A stretch of 64,000 nucleotides of DNA, from the NCBI GenBank assembly GCA_030490835.1, contig CM059971.1:46052012-46116011 (forward strand). The letters run 5' to 3'. Source of the stretch: Annona cherimola (taxonomy: Eukaryota > Streptophyta > Magnoliopsida > Magnoliales > Annonaceae). The translations under genes were made by a program, and so were the position numbers. This document shows positions 22,692-34,132 of the stretch, piece by piece. The number at the start of each line of letters is the position of its first letter. The first letter of the stretch is position 1. The notes under the pieces are model-generated. The model saw only the letters and a list, made by a program, of their open reading frames with translations, made no database searches and was not told where the DNA came from.

Positions 22692-22804
22692 ATGGCGGAT
22701 AAGGGAAAACGAGTTATGAGTTTTGAGGAATTAAAGAAGGAGATGGAAGAAGAGGAGAAACGAAAAATAGAGGAAAGTATCAATAGGTGGTTAGACTCAC
22801 AACA
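22692..22804 (+). pseudogene. Gyp-B ORF1, N-terminal part (split by Gyp-A)
   Basis: The ATG follows an acceptor-like TTGAACAG and begins MADKGKRVMSFEELKKEM, a K/E-rich likely coiled coil homologous to Gyp-E ORF1. Gyp-A inserted after codon 37. The ORF resumes at 43489. Confidence 0.65.
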
Positions 22805-23360
22805 TGTGGCGTCCCGATCCGAGGTGCCTAGAAGCCTTACTCCGGGATCGTTTTGATTGGTAAACGTGACTCAGGATTGTTGCCCTGATCACACAGCAGG
22901 ATTTTTTTTTTCATTAATACATGGAAAATTTCCATCATTCATCTATCATGAAATATATTTCACATATCACAGTTATGGACCAAAACTTTTCATAAAACAA
23001 AAATATTCATTTCCATCTCAAAATTATCATCATTGTCTTTACATAAAATTTACATATACAATATTTCATCAAAACTACATGTCATTTTACATGCTGCCTT
23101 CATCATCTTTTCCTGTCTGTTGTTGAAAAAGCATGGGTGAGTAATAATACTCAGTAAGCAAGTTATGCATAATTTTTCAATCATTTTCATGCATTTCATA
23201 AAATGCAAATGCAATGCATACATAGCATTCATGACATTCCTTTGGATGCGACGCTAGCTAGGTGCCCATCCCATACATGCTCCCATTTCAGGGAGGTCGC
23301 CGCCGGCCTGGGCCTATTAAGCGACTTGGCAATAGCGAGGGGGACATCCGGTCCGCTTAC
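22805..23360 (-). repeat. Gyp-A 3' LTR, distal part
   Basis: The terminal 556 bp of the LTR, ending (minus strand) GGGACGCCACA. It matches 40986-41540 of the 5' LTR with scattered differences. Cop-2 inserted at its upstream edge with target CTTAC. Confidence 0.9.
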
Positions 23361-25021
23361 TGTTGGTCCCGAGTTGATGGCCTAACCCAAGAGGGGAGGG
23401 GTGAATTGGGTTCTTTAAAATTTCTTTTGTAAACTTAAAAATCTTAACCCCTTGAAAAGGTTAATCCCCTTTTTAAGCGAATGGAGAGCAAATAAGATAA
23501 AGCAGTAAAAATAAGTAGAACACAAGATTTATAGTGGTTCGGGCAAACCTTCCCTACTCCACTCTTCCAAGCTCACACTCCGTTGTGACTTGGGTTCCAC
23601 TATGTATTCCACGAATACACTTAGAGTCACCGCTCTCTTCTAGATTCAAAGCTCTAGGGGGCATAACAACTAGAGCCACTTGCTCTCTTCTAGATTCAAA
23701 GCTCTAGGGGGCATATACAATCACTTGCACAAGTAGGTGATGAGTCTCACTCCAATCACACCCTACTTTGCATACACTTGATCTTAGCTACTCAAGCTAA
23801 ATCAAGATTTATACAACCAAATAAAGAAATGAATAAAAACTACACTTTACAGATTTGTGTAGGCAGATTGAGCTCGAGGAAGAAATCAAAGGCAGCTTGG
23901 ATGATGATCGTTGAAGCAACTTGCAGTTTGAAGCTCTTTCTTCCTTTGAATCACTCAAATATGGAGAAAAGGGATTTGAAAGTCTTTCTTGCACTTCTTT
24001 TCTCTCTATGATCCTTAGAGTAGTGTGTATTGTCTTTTCTCACGTTCATTTGAATGTCTTTTTATAGAGTGAGAAAGATTGGAACGTTGTAGGAGTGGTT
24101 GTCGCGCAATAAATGAACTCCAACGTTCAAAAATTCGAACGTTATACTCCAAGTCGAAGATGGAGTCGACTTGGTCTGCGACTTGGCTTCCAAGTCGCAC
24201 CTGGAGTCGACTTGGCCTGCGACTCCAGTTCTTCCAGATTCCAAGTCTGAGTCTTTGGTCGACTTGGCTTTGGACTTCGACTCAAGTCGATCCTGAAGTC
24301 GACTTGACTTGCGACTTGACTCGACTTTTGCTGGAAATGCTTTGAGCTTCTTTTGATCTGCTTTTTCATCCTTGGTTTTCTTTCTTTTGAATAAGCTTGA
24401 GAACTTGTGATTGACTTGATAGACTTGATTTGATGTTGATCTTGAATCCTTGCTTTGATCTTCGAGAACCTTGAGTTGTTCTTGAAAATGGTCCTTGCAT
24501 CCTTTTTGGATTTGATTATTCTCAATTTGATCTTTTGGATAAGCTTGGAAATACAAACTTCAAGTCTGAAATCCTCAAGTCGAAGTTGGAGTCGACTTGG
24601 TCTGCGACTTCGCCCAAGTCGCACATGGAGTCGACTTCGTCTGCGACTTCGCCATGTTCGTGAACCAGATTTCAGCGCTGGACACTTTTGGTCGTTTGAG
24701 GTCGATTCCGAAGTCGACTTCGTCTGCGACTTGACTACCCAAGTCGCAAGTGGAGTCGACTTGACTTGCGACTTCACCTGTCAGTCCTTCCATTTTCAAA
24801 TCTGTCCACCTGTGGCCATTCCAAGTCCCTAGAGAAGTCGACTTGGGTATCGACTTCGTACCAAGTCGAAGTCCGAGTCGACTTGGTGATCGACTTGGTC
24901 TCTTTGCTTTCCTTAAACACTTGGCAAACTTATTAGTATTCTTTTTAACCTCAAATTAGTTCTTGTTAATCATCAAAACTTACACTTTGGTCAATTTTGT
25001 TTTGAGTCATTGTTTCCAACA
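23361..25021 (-). repeat. Cop-2 3' LTR (1661 bp)
   Basis: On the minus strand it runs from TGTTGGAAACAATGAC to GGGACCAACA. It has ten GTCGAC sites in two clusters (about 24140-24330 and 24570-24890). A tandem duplication containing GCTCTCTTCTAGATTC and CTCTAGGGGGCATA lies at about 23630-23715. Confidence 0.95.
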
Positions 25022-25035
25022 ATCTCCCCCTTTTT
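25022..25035 (-). other. Polypurine tract of Cop-2
   Basis: On the minus strand AAAAAGGGGGAGAT abuts the LTR start TGTTGG. A second G-rich copy (GACAAAAAGGGGGAG) at about 25319-25333 just follows the ORF3 stop and is shared with Cop-1. Confidence 0.85.
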
Positions 25036-25333
25036 GATGATTGACAAAACTACATTTGAGTTGATACCTTTTTGAGTATTTAAGCAAGTTCATGTAAAAA
25101 CAGAGCATTCAAACATATTACCATAGAAAGCAGAGCATATACATATTCATGACAGAGCATTATTTTCATAATTCACTCAAAATATTCATGTCAAGCATAA
25201 AACATCTTTCATGTATATCTGTTTCATTTTTACAAAATGCAATGAAAAACAAAATGAAACCTAGATACAAGTTACCCAACCCAAAACGAAAGGAAACTCT
25301 AACTCTTAAACCGATCTTTTCTCCCCCTTTTTG

Positions 25334-26899
25334 TCAATCAAGCAAAAATAACGATTTGATAAACTGAAATTGAGAGATTTGATATGGAATAGGTTTGATG
25401 GGACAATGGTGGGCCGAGGAGTAGACAAGAGAAGCGTGATCGGGAGTTGCCTCTCTATGAACTGAACCCGACTCGTAGGGATCGAGTTCAGGCATGGGTC
25501 TCTTCTTATGTCGGCCTGAGGCAAGATGATAGCGGATAGTCCGCATTTCCCGCTCGATTCTGTCTTGCCGGGAGTGCATATCCTCGAGCGCATTTAGAAC
25601 GCCGGTGACAAGACTTGTCATCCGGTCTTCTTTGTAATCCATTTCTGCCCTCAATGCAACTATTTCTTCCTTTAATTCCTTTAGGGTGACCTCCTCAGAG
25701 GAGGTTGGAGGCACCCGTTCTCTTGCAGCAGACCCTTGTGGAGAGTAGGATCCGTGCGATGGTGGAGAAGCGGCCCGTGCCGGTGATGCTATGGGAGGTT
25801 GCTCCCCCTCAGCTTGTGCATCGTCGTCTCGCTCTTCTTCTGGAGCTTCCGGTCTAAGTTGAAGCACATTGATCTTCATTCTTTGGATGAGTGCTTTGTT
25901 AATGGCATTTGTGGTTTTGAGTACTTCGAAAGGCTCACCTTCAATATCCACTTTGTAATGTTCAAGGATTTTTGTGATCCAGGTGCCATATGGGAGAACT
26001 CCTCGTGGATTTTCCTTTCTGGATGCTAGGGCTTCAAGAAATAACTTAGGTAAGCTTACCCTAACTTTGTTTGCCACTTTCCATAATATTTCCGCTTCTT
26101 GTGGATTTACTTGATTTCTTCCCCCGCCTTTTGGGTATATGCAGTGGGCAATTAGAAGTCTGAGTACCCGTAGCCTGGGTGATAGATCCATGTATCGAAG
26201 AAATCTAATTCCCGGATGATACTTGTTGCTCCGAGTGAGCTGGTTATACATTTTATCCATTGTGAGATCTTCTGGTAAAGGCTCATTCACAAATGGGACT
26301 CCAAATATTTCTCCTAAATCAATCCTTGCTCCCTTTTTGCTTGGAGTTATCCCAATTCCAAGTTTGATTTCTACTCCCTTGACAAAAGTTGCATATTTTT
26401 CGTCATCCCATAGATAATAGAAAATCCGAGTAAGATCTGGATAAACCTTTTCATCCTCTTTTAGCAACTTGGTCCATCCTTGAAAATCCAATAGATCTTC
26501 TATATCGGATTCATAATCTTTCAAAAATTTGAAATCTATAATCTTGGGTATAAATACCTTCCGTTCATAGAAGCTTTTGTAAAAACGACTGTGCTGGAGT
26601 TCGGTTTGGAAGTAAGTGGTAGGCATCTTCAATACTTGAGTTTTCCTAGCCGGAGTACCCCTTTTGCTTGCTCCAGATTGTGTACTCTGTGAGGTTTGGG
26701 CTTGTTGTTGACTGGGTGCTCGATCGGATGATTGAGTGGTTTGGAATCGCACCCGTTTCCCAGTCGAAGTCGATGGTTCTTCTCTGGCTCTTTTAGATGG
26801 AGTCCTAGATCGTCTAGGAACTTCTTCTTCTGTGTGAGATGTAGGTTGAGTGGCAATCTTTTTGGGGTATGGTTTAGACACGGCTCTCTTTGGTGCCAT
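25334..26899 (-). CDS. Cop-2 ORF3: 521-aa extra protein downstream of pol
   Basis: A complete ORF in sense with gag-pol, in the place where SIRE elements carry an env-like ORF. Residues 1-70 are basic and Ser/Pro-rich with NLS-like KRAREEPSTSTGKRVRF. About 95-345 resembles the 'putative plant transposon protein' family: FYERKVF, an LLDFQGWTKLL-type GW motif, FYYLW, LLIAHCIYPKGGG, LPYGTWITKILEHY. Residues 350-400 are Pro/Ser/Glu-rich, and 405-460 (LKELKEEIVALRAEM onward) form a likely coiled coil. I see no signal peptide or membrane segment, which argues against a classical envelope. Its molecular function is unknown. The ATG is chosen as the first in frame after a long pyrimidine-rich leader. 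The stop lies next to the tail conserved in Cop-1. Confidence 0.8.
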   Translation of the reverse strand: MAPKRAVSKPYPKKIATQPTSHTEEEVPRRSRTPSKRAREEPSTSTGKRVRFQTTQSSDRAPSQQQAQTSQSTQSGASKRGTPARKTQVLKMPTTYFQTELQHSRFYKSFYERKVFIPKIIDFKFLKDYESDIEDLLDFQGWTKLLKEDEKVYPDLTRIFYYLWDDEKYATFVKGVEIKLGIGITPSKKGARIDLGEIFGVPFVNEPLPEDLTMDKMYNQLTRSNKYHPGIRFLRYMDLSPRLRVLRLLIAHCIYPKGGGRNQVNPQEAEILWKVANKVRVSLPKLFLEALASRKENPRGVLPYGTWITKILEHYKVDIEGEPFEVLKTTNAINKALIQRMKINVLQLRPEAPEEERDDDAQAEGEQPPIASPARAASPPSHGSYSPQGSAARERVPPTSSEEVTLKELKEEIVALRAEMDYKEDRMTSLVTGVLNALEDMHSRQDRIEREMRTIRYHLASGRHKKRPMPELDPYESGSVHREATPDHASLVYSSAHHCPIKPIPYQISQFQFIKSLFLLD

Positions 26900-27490
26900 T
26901 TTGGGATTAGAACTTTGGGGTTTTTTGTGAGAGGAAATGGAGATGAAGACAGAGAGAGAGAGGGGAGAAAGTTTTAGAGAAAGAAAGAGAGAATAGATGT
27001 TGCCGGGAGAGAGGAGAAGCGGGATTCGAAAATGGGAGAGGATATACCGGAGATTTGCCGGAGATGGGTTTTTTGTGGGAAAGAAAGAAAATGGGAAAAA
27101 GGAAGAAGGAACAGAGAGAAAGAAAGAAATAGTAAAGAAAGAGAACCGGGAGGAGAGTTTTGCCGGAGATTTGCCGAAGATGGGGGATCTTGCCGGAGAA
27201 AACGTGTCGCCGGGGAGAGAGAGAAAATGAGAGGAAAAGATGGAGAGATGACGCGGGAAAATGAAAGAGAGGGAAGAAGAAGAAGAAAAGAAGAAGACGG
27301 CCGAATGCGAACCGTCGCGCGCGGAGTCGACTTTGCCCTAGGCGAAGTCGACTTCGACACTCTGGAGTCGACTTCGCTATCGACGCGGAGTCGACTTCGC
27401 TCCTGTGGAGTCGACTTCGCTCCTGAATCGGAGTCGACTTTACTTTCCCAAGTCGACTTGGCGGAGTCGACTTGGCTCCCATGGAGTCGA
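26900..27490 (-). promoter_or_regulatory. GTCGAC array and pyrimidine-rich leader ahead of ORF3
   Basis: Between the pol stop and the ORF3 ATG there are nine GTCGAC sites in about 190 bp (27300-27490), the motif otherwise found in the U3 of this family. They are followed toward ORF3 by some 400 nt of CT-rich sequence with repeated CCGGCAA words. No TATA box is visible. The arrangement resembles a TATA-less plant promoter with a pyrimidine patch and 5' leader. Promoter activity is an inference. Confidence 0.45.
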
Positions 27491-27530
27491 CTTGTCCCAT
27501 CAGATTTGCCTTTTCCAAATCTTAATTTTC

Positions 27531-30500
27531 CTAATTTAGCTCTATCATCCCCATATCATTCCTAATTTTATAAAATGATTCTTTGGCTAATGGTTTGGTA
27601 AAGATATCAGCAATTTGGTCTTCTGTTTTCACATATTCTAAGCATACATCATGATTCTCAACATGTTCACGAATAAAGTGATGTCTCACATCAATATGCT
27701 TGGTTCTTGAATGCAGTACAGGATTTTTAGTTAAACAAATTGCACTTGTATTATCACATCTAATAGGAATATCAACATAATCAATACCATAATCTTTCAA
27801 CTGTTGTTTCATCCAAAGTAACTGGGCACAACAACTACCGGCGGCTATGTATTCGGCTTCTGCAGTAGATAGGGCAACACTTGTTTGTTTTCTTGAATAC
27901 CATGAAACCAACATCTGTCCAAGAAACTGACAAGTTCCACTAGTACTCTTTCTATCTACTTTATAGCCGGCAAAATCTGCATCCGAATATCCGATTAGAT
28001 CAAAGGTTGTCTCCTTTGGATACCATAGTCCAAGATTGGCAGTTTTTATCAAATACTTAAAAATTCTTTTTACAGCAAGTAGATGTGATTCTTTTGGACA
28101 TGCTTGAAATCTAGAACACATACAAACACTGAACAAGATATCGGGTCTAGAAGCAGTTAAATATAACAAGGATCCTATCATGCTTCTATAAAGCTTTTGA
28201 TCGATACTTTTACCGTTTTCGTCCGTGTCGATCTTGATTGTCGAACTCATTGGAGTGTTTGCTCCTTTGCTATTTTGCATTCCAAATTTCTTGAGCATTT
28301 CTTTGACATATTTGGACTGGTTTAGAAATATTCCTTCATTTTGTTGCTTGATTTGAAGTCCAAGGAAGAAATTTAATTCTCCCATCATGCTCATTTCGAA
28401 CTCATTCTGCATTATCTTAGAAAATTCTTGACAAAGATTTTCATCAGTAGCACCGAATATTATGTCATCCACATAAATCTGTACAATCAAAATATTTTTA
28501 TTTTTGTACTTGATGAATAAAGTAGTGTCTACTTTCCCTCTTTGAAACTCATGATCAATCAAGAATCTATTTAACCTTTCATACCAAGCTCTTGGTGCTT
28601 GTTTTAGTCCATATAACGCTTTGGTTAATTTATAAACATACTTTGATTGATCCTTTTCTTCAAAACCAGGGGGTTGTTCAACATATACTTCTTCATTCAA
28701 ATAACCATTCAAAAATGCGCTTTTTACATCCATTTGAAACAATTTGAAGTTCATATGAGAAGCAAATGCTAGTAGGATGCGTATGGCTTCTAATCTAGCC
28801 ACGGGTGCATATGATTCTTCAAAATCAATTCCTTCTTCTTGGGAATACCCTTTGGCTACTAATCTTGCCTTGTTTCTAATTACAAGACCGCTTTCGTCTA
28901 ATTTGTTCCTAAATACCCATTTTGTACCAATGACTGTATGATTGTTTGGTCTAGGAACTAAATGCCATACATTGTTTCTTTCGAATTGATTTAGCTCTTC
29001 TTGCATTGAAATAACCCAATTTTCATCATTAAGAGCTTGTTCAATGGTATTTGGTTCAATTTTCGATACAAACGCATATTGGCCATAAACGTTTTGTTTT
29101 GATCTTCTAGTTTTTACTCCTTCATATATGTTTCCAATAACTTGTTCAATTGGATGGGCATTTTTAAACTTTAAATCAGTTGGAGGTTTGTAAGATTCAT
29201 TACCTTCACTTACCTCTTCCTCCTCTGGATTTTCTGGCTTGAGCTCGAGTTCCTTTGGTTGTTCTTTGCCTTTCGTCTCATCTGCATCACTTAGTTCATC
29301 CTCCTTTCTCGGAGTTTGGTTAAATTCATCAAATACAACATGTATGGATTCTTCTACAACTTGATTTCGTTTATTGAATACTCTATATGCTTTGCTATTT
29401 GATGAATAACCAAGGAATATAGCCTCATCACTTTTGGCATCTAATTTTCCCAAGTTGACTTTTCCATTGTTTAAAACATAACATGTACATCCAAAAACAT
29501 GAAAATAAGATATATTTGGTTTCCTTCCTTTCCAAAGTTCATATGGAGTCTTTTTCAAGATTGCTCGAATGGTAACACGATTCAAAACATGACAAGCTGT
29601 ACTCACAGCTTCACCCCAAAATTTCTTGGATAGATTGCTCTCATTTAGCATAGTTCTAGCCATCTCTTGTATAGTTCTATTTTTCCTTTCAACTACTCCA
29701 TTTTGTTGTGGAGTTCTTGGTGCAGAAAATGTGTGGTGAATTCCTTTTTCATTACAAAATTCCATGAATCGTTTGTTTTCAAATTCGCCACCATGATCGC
29801 TTCTTATGGTCACAATAGTACTCTGTTTTTCATTTTGCACCAAATTCACAAAAGTTGCAAACATAGAGAAGGCTTCATCTTTACTAGCTAAGAGAATTAT
29901 CCAAGTGAATCTTGAAAAATCATCAACTATGACAAATACATATTTCTTTCCACCAATGGTTAGAATGTCGGATGGCCCGTATAGATCCATATGTAGTAAT
30001 TCAAGTGGCTTTGTGGTGGAAATTTCCTTTTTGGTAGAGAAAGGCATCTTGGGTTGTTTTGATAATTGACATGCCTTGCAAATTTTGTCTTTGTCATATT
30101 TCAACTTTGGTAATCCTTCTACCAAATTCTTTTTCCAAAGGGTCTTTATATTTCCCATGTTTACATGTCCAAGCCTTTTATGCCAAACCCATGGATCATT
30201 ATCAATGGCCATAAGACATTGACCATTCAATTCATCAAGTGAAACCAAATAAACATTTCCATGTCGTTTACCACTAAACATGATATGTTCTCCATCAAAT
30301 ACATTACATATAGATGATTCAAACACAACTTTATATCCTTTATCACATAATTGGCTAATACTCATTAAATTGTGTTTGAGTCCTTCAACAAACAAAACAT
30401 CTTCCATGCATGCATTTGAGGTACTAAGTATATTTCCTTTACCTTTAATTTTACCTTTTTCATTATTTCCAAAGGCAACCATTCCATCGTTGCAAGGCTT

Positions 30501-30557
30501 AAGTTTATGAAACAAACTCCTTTCACCGGTCATATGCCTTGAACAACCGCTATCCAT
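27531..30557 (-). CDS. pol: Cop-2 pol polyprotein (protease-integrase-RT-RNase H)
   Basis: An open frame of 1008 codons from the first ATG. The frame is actually open from 30635, overlapping gag by 20 nt in the +1 frame. Protease: DSG at residues 2-4. Integrase: zinc ligands H126, H131, C160, C163; core D191, D254, E290 (within GVVERKNRT). [13 protein letters not shown] with D610, and YVDD at 695-698. RNase [10 protein letters not shown] (D859), LSTAEAEY, then [10 protein letters not shown] near the end. All key residues are present. It makes, cleaves and integrates the cDNA of the element. Expression probably needs a frameshift or splice at the gag junction, where TTATTTTTCAG (ending at 30594) is conserved with Cop-1. 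Confidence 0.95.
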   Translation of the reverse strand: MDSGCSRHMTGERSLFHKLKPCNDGMVAFGNNEKGKIKGKGNILSTSNACMEDVLFVEGLKHNLMSISQLCDKGYKVVFESSICNVFDGEHIMFSGKRHGNVYLVSLDELNGQCLMAIDNDPWVWHKRLGHVNMGNIKTLWKKNLVEGLPKLKYDKDKICKACQLSKQPKMPFSTKKEISTTKPLELLHMDLYGPSDILTIGGKKYVFVIVDDFSRFTWIILLASKDEAFSMFATFVNLVQNEKQSTIVTIRSDHGGEFENKRFMEFCNEKGIHHTFSAPRTPQQNGVVERKNRTIQEMARTMLNESNLSKKFWGEAVSTACHVLNRVTIRAILKKTPYELWKGRKPNISYFHVFGCTCYVLNNGKVNLGKLDAKSDEAIFLGYSSNSKAYRVFNKRNQVVEESIHVVFDEFNQTPRKEDELSDADETKGKEQPKELELKPENPEEEEVSEGNESYKPPTDLKFKNAHPIEQVIGNIYEGVKTRRSKQNVYGQYAFVSKIEPNTIEQALNDENWVISMQEELNQFERNNVWHLVPRPNNHTVIGTKWVFRNKLDESGLVIRNKARLVAKGYSQEEGIDFEESYAPVARLEAIRILLAFASHMNFKLFQMDVKSAFLNGYLNEEVYVEQPPGFEEKDQSKYVYKLTKALYGLKQAPRAWYERLNRFLIDHEFQRGKVDTTLFIKYKNKNILIVQIYVDDIIFGATDENLCQEFSKIMQNEFEMSMMGELNFFLGLQIKQQNEGIFLNQSKYVKEMLKKFGMQNSKGANTPMSSTIKIDTDENGKSIDQKLYRSMIGSLLYLTASRPDILFSVCMCSRFQACPKESHLLAVKRIFKYLIKTANLGLWYPKETTFDLIGYSDADFAGYKVDRKSTSGTCQFLGQMLVSWYSRKQTSVALSTAEAEYIAAGSCCAQLLWMKQQLKDYGIDYVDIPIRCDNTSAICLTKNPVLHSRTKHIDVRHHFIREHVENHDVCLEYVKTEDQIADIFTKPLAKESFYKIRNDMGMIELN

Positions 30558-30615
30558 GAACCATTCATTGTTTTCCTTTGCCTTAAAACATATCTGAAAA
30601 ATAAGGAAATAAATC

Positions 30616-32418
30616 TTATCTTTTTGGTACCCATTTTATGGGTCCATTTGGGTTAGTAATAGAATCTAATCTAAGTTGATCTAACTTTGAAAGCCCAAAT
30701 CTTGTGTTTCTTGGAACCCAAACTAATTTAACACCATGGTCATATAGTTTCTTAAAATTACATTTGTAAGTTTTATGACCCATCTTATTGCAGAAATTAC
30801 AAGCCAAAGGTAATCTTGGAGTAGGTCTCCAAGCATGCAAAGGTTCAATCATTGGTCTTCTAGTCCACTTAAAGTTTTTCTTTTGTGGCTTGTAAAAAAA
30901 TGCAGCTTTAGTTTGATATTTCTCAAGTGTTTGCACATTTGATTTGCTACTTTCTCCATGCTCAAATGTATGATACCCAAGACCTCTTTTATGTGTTTGG
31001 GAGGTCATATTCAGAAACATTTTAACACTTTCTCCTGGATTAGAGAACTTAGCTAATGATTCATTTAATGATTTGTTCTCCATTTTCAGCAATTCATTTT
31101 CATCTTTCAATTTGTCTAATCTTTCTGCAAGTTTACCATTTACAATTATTGTTGCATCACATTGTCTCTTCTTAATTGTAAACTTGCTTCCTAATTTCTT
31201 CATTTCTTCATATAATGAATCATATGCAGTTTGTAGTTCATCTAATTCAGTACATTTGAGGCACTCTTGAAAGGAAGAATAATTTGATTCAGAAAGAGAG
31301 AGTTTAGAGCTTACCTCTTCATTGCTTGTGTCTTTTGTTGAGGTAATTTGTTCTCCTTGCTCGATTTGTGCCATGCAGCAAATTCTTGCACATTCTTCCG
31401 CCTCTATGTCGTCGGCTGAGGAGCTACTTGTCGTAGAATCTTCATCATTCACGTACATGCCTCTTCCTTTGTATTTCTGGAATCTTCTATTGTCCCCTCG
31501 ATCCTTTCTTTGTTCTTTTGCCTTGTGTTCTTCGGGAGTTGGACATTGAGCCTGCATATGTCCCGAACCGCCGCATCGGTAGCACTTGGTTGATTCTTTC
31601 TTCTTCTCTCTGGGAGTTCTTTCTTTGAAACTTCTGAAATTTTTGCCTTTTCTCACAAATTTTTTGAACCGTTTTGTGAGTAGGGCAATTTCATTGTCGT
31701 CTTGAGAAGAAGATGTGTCATCGGTGTCTTGTGCGGCTTTTAAGGCAATTGCTCTTTTGCCCCTGTGTTGATCTTCATTCCTTTTCTTAATTAGCTCATG
31801 TGACATAAGTGAGCTAATTAAGTCTTCAAGCTTCAGCGTGTTGAGGTCTTTGGCTTCTTCAATTGCAGTGATCTTTGGAGTCCATGATTCGGGTAGAGCT
31901 CTTAAAATCTTCATGACCTGCTCAGATTCAGATATTGCTTTTCCAAGACCTTTTAAAGCATTAGTAATCTTAGAGAATCTAGCAAACATTTCAGAAATAT
32001 TTTCTGTTTCTAACATTCTAAAGTTCTCTAGTTCTCCAATCAAAATATTCCTTCTCGTCCCTTGGACTTGAGAAGTTCCTTCATAGATAGAGGTTAGCGT
32101 ATCCCATATTTCTTTGGCGGTCAAGCAAGAGGATACTCTATCATATTCAGAAGCATTAAGAGCACAAAATAAAGAGTTCATAGCTTTGGCGTTGCTCTTA
32201 ACAGTTCTTACTTCCTCGTCGGTCCATTTGGAAGCTCTTTCATCGGTAGGCAAGGTTACACCATCTTGGATAGCAATCCAAGAGTCCATGTCGGTAGCCA
32301 TGATGAGTTGCTTCATACGAAGCTTCCAATATCCAAAATTGTTCCCATCAAACAACGGTGGCCTTGTAAAGGATTGGCCTTCAGCAAATGCGGGAACGGA
32401 AGTAGATTGGGATGCCAT
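30616..32418 (-). CDS. gag: Cop-2 gag polyprotein, 600 aa
   Basis: Structural protein of the virus-like particle. It begins [15 protein letters not shown] 34 nt downstream of the primer-binding site and ends IKWVPKR. Residues 15-240 form a UBN2-type gag region ([31 protein letters not shown]). A CCHC zinc knuckle is at 279-292 ([14 protein letters not shown]), an acidic/Ser segment at 325-350, and a coiled coil at about 385-455. A second CCHC ([14 protein letters not shown]) is at 540-553. The unusual length and second knuckle fit SIRE-type gag. No break is seen. The ATG is the first after the primer-binding site and is conserved in Cop-1. Confidence 0.95.
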   Translation of the reverse strand: MASQSTSVPAFAEGQSFTRPPLFDGNNFGYWKLRMKQLIMATDMDSWIAIQDGVTLPTDERASKWTDEEVRTVKSNAKAMNSLFCALNASEYDRVSSCLTAKEIWDTLTSIYEGTSQVQGTRRNILIGELENFRMLETENISEMFARFSKITNALKGLGKAISESEQVMKILRALPESWTPKITAIEEAKDLNTLKLEDLISSLMSHELIKKRNEDQHRGKRAIALKAAQDTDDTSSSQDDNEIALLTKRFKKFVRKGKNFRSFKERTPREKKKESTKCYRCGGSGHMQAQCPTPEEHKAKEQRKDRGDNRRFQKYKGRGMYVNDEDSTTSSSSADDIEAEECARICCMAQIEQGEQITSTKDTSNEEVSSKLSLSESNYSSFQECLKCTELDELQTAYDSLYEEMKKLGSKFTIKKRQCDATIIVNGKLAERLDKLKDENELLKMENKSLNESLAKFSNPGESVKMFLNMTSQTHKRGLGYHTFEHGESSKSNVQTLEKYQTKAAFFYKPQKKNFKWTRRPMIEPLHAWRPTPRLPLACNFCNKMGHKTYKCNFKKLYDHGVKLVWVPRNTRFGLSKLDQLRLDSITNPNGPIKWVPKR

Positions 32419-32451
32419 TTCAATAAGATCTCTTTGATAAACTCAAAGACC

Positions 32452-32464
32452 TGCTCTGATACCA
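32452..32464 (-). other. Primer-binding site of Cop-2
   Basis: On the minus strand TGGTATCAGAGCA, two bases after the 5' LTR end. Confidence 0.88.
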
Positions 32465-32466
32465 CT

Positions 32467-34127
32467 TGTTGGTCCCGAGTTGAAGGCCTAACCCAAGAGG
32501 GGAGGGGTGAATTGGGTTCTTTAAAATTTCTTTTGTAAACTTAAAAATCTTAACCCCTTGAAAAGGTTAATCCCCTTTTTAAGCGAATGGAGAGCAAATA
32601 AGATAAAGCAGTAAAAATAAGTAGAACACAAGATTTATAGTGGTTCGGGCAAACCTTCCCTACTCCACTCTTCCAAGCTCACACTCCGTTGTGACTTGGG
32701 TTCCACTATGTATTCCACGAATACACTTAGAGTCACCGCTCTCTTCTAGATTCAAAGCTCTAGGGGGCATAACAACTAGAGCCACTTGCTCTCTTCTAGA
32801 TTCAAAGCTCTAGGGGGCATATACAATCACTTGCACAAGTAGGTGATGAGTCTCACTCCAATCACACCCTACTTTGCATACACTTGATCTTAGCTACTCA
32901 AGCTAAATCAAGATTTATACAACCAAATAAAGAAATGAATAAAAACTACACTTTACAGATTTGTGTAGGCAGATTGAGCTCGAGGAAGAAATCAAAGGCA
33001 GCTTGGATGATGATCGTTGAAGCAACTTGCAGTTTGAAGCTCTTTCTTCCTTTGAATCACTCAAATATGGAGAAAAGGGATTTGAAAGTCTTTCTTGCAC
33101 TTCTTTTCTCTCTATGATCCTTAGAGTAGTGTGTATTGTCTTTTCTCACGTTCATTTGAATGTCTTTTTATAGAGTGAGAAAGATTGGAACGTTGTAGGA
33201 GTGGTTGTCGCGCAATAAATGAACTCCAACGTTCAAAAATTCGAACGTTATACTCCAAGTCGAAGATGGAGTCGACTTGGTCTGCGACTTGGCTTCCAAG
33301 TCGCACCTGGAGTCGACTTGGCCTGCGACTCCAGTTCTTCCAGATTCCAAGTCTGAGTCTTTGGTCGACTTGGCTTTGGACTTCGACTCAAGTCGATCCT
33401 GAAGTCGACTTGACTTGCGACTTGACTCGACTTTTGCTGGAAATGCTTTGAGCTTCTTTTGATCTGCTTTTTCATCCTTGGTTTTCTTTCTTTTGAATAA
33501 GCTTGAGAACTTGTGATTGACTTGATAGACTTGATTTGATGTTGATCTTGAATCCTTGCTTTGATCTTCGAGAACCTTGAGTTGTTCTTGAAAATGGTCC
33601 TTGCATCCTTTTTGGATTTGATTATTCTCAATTTGATCTTTTGGATAAGCTTGGAAATACAAACTTCAAGTCTGAAATCCTCAAGTCGAAGTTGGAGTCG
33701 ACTTGGTCTGCGACTTCGCCCAAGTCGCACATGGAGTCGACTTCGTCTGCGACTTCGCCATGTTCGTGAACCAGATTTCAGCGCTGGACACTTTTGGTCG
33801 TTTGAGGTCGATTCCGAAGTCGACTTCGTCTGCGACTTGACTACCCAAGTCGCAAGTGGAGTCGACTTGACTTGCGACTTCACCTGTCAGTCCTTCCATT
33901 TTCAAATCTGTCCACCTGTGGCCATTCCAAGTCCCTAGAGAAGTCGACTTGGGTATCGACTTCGTACCAAGTCGAAGTCCGAGTCGACTTGGTGATCGAC
34001 TTGGTCTCTTTGCTTTCCTTAAACACTTGGCAAACTTATTAGTATTCTTTTTAACCTCAAATTAGTTCTTGTTAATCATCAAAACTTACACTTTGGTCAA
34101 TTTTGTTTTGAGTCATTGTTTCCAACA
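32467..34127 (-). repeat. Cop-2 5' LTR (1661 bp)
   Basis: The same length as the 3' LTR with one mismatch seen. It contains ten GTCGAC sites in U3 upstream of the TATA box and paired AACGTT words just before it. Confidence 0.95.
33165..33173 (-). promoter_or_regulatory. TATA box of Cop-2 5' LTR
   Basis: On the minus strand CTATAAAAA, positioned like TATAAAAG in Cop-1, immediately downstream of the palindrome clusters. It probably drives the genomic RNA. Confidence 0.65.
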
Positions 34128-34132
34128 CTTAC

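Larger units (their letters stand above)
23361..34127 (-). mobile_element. Cop-2: intact-looking SIRE-like Copia element with ORF3, 10767 bp
   Basis: Target duplication CTTAC at 23356-23360 and 34128-34132. The two 1661-bp LTRs differ at one position that I can see (23378 against 32484). Gag, pol and ORF3 are all open. It is therefore young and possibly still autonomous. Same family as Cop-1 and Cop-0, but 2.3 kb longer, mainly because of the segment between pol and the polypurine tract. Confidence 0.96.

Noticed and set aside
24140..24890. CRISPR-like spacing of near-identical units
   Set aside because: The units have no unique spacers of constant length, lie in a plant LTR upstream of a TATA box, and there are no cas genes.
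26907..27518. 203-codon open frame on the minus strand between pol and ORF3 of Cop-2
   Set aside because: The peptide is low complexity (palindrome array, then Phe/Leu/Ser from CT-rich DNA) and has no domain. The stretch fits a leader or promoter better.
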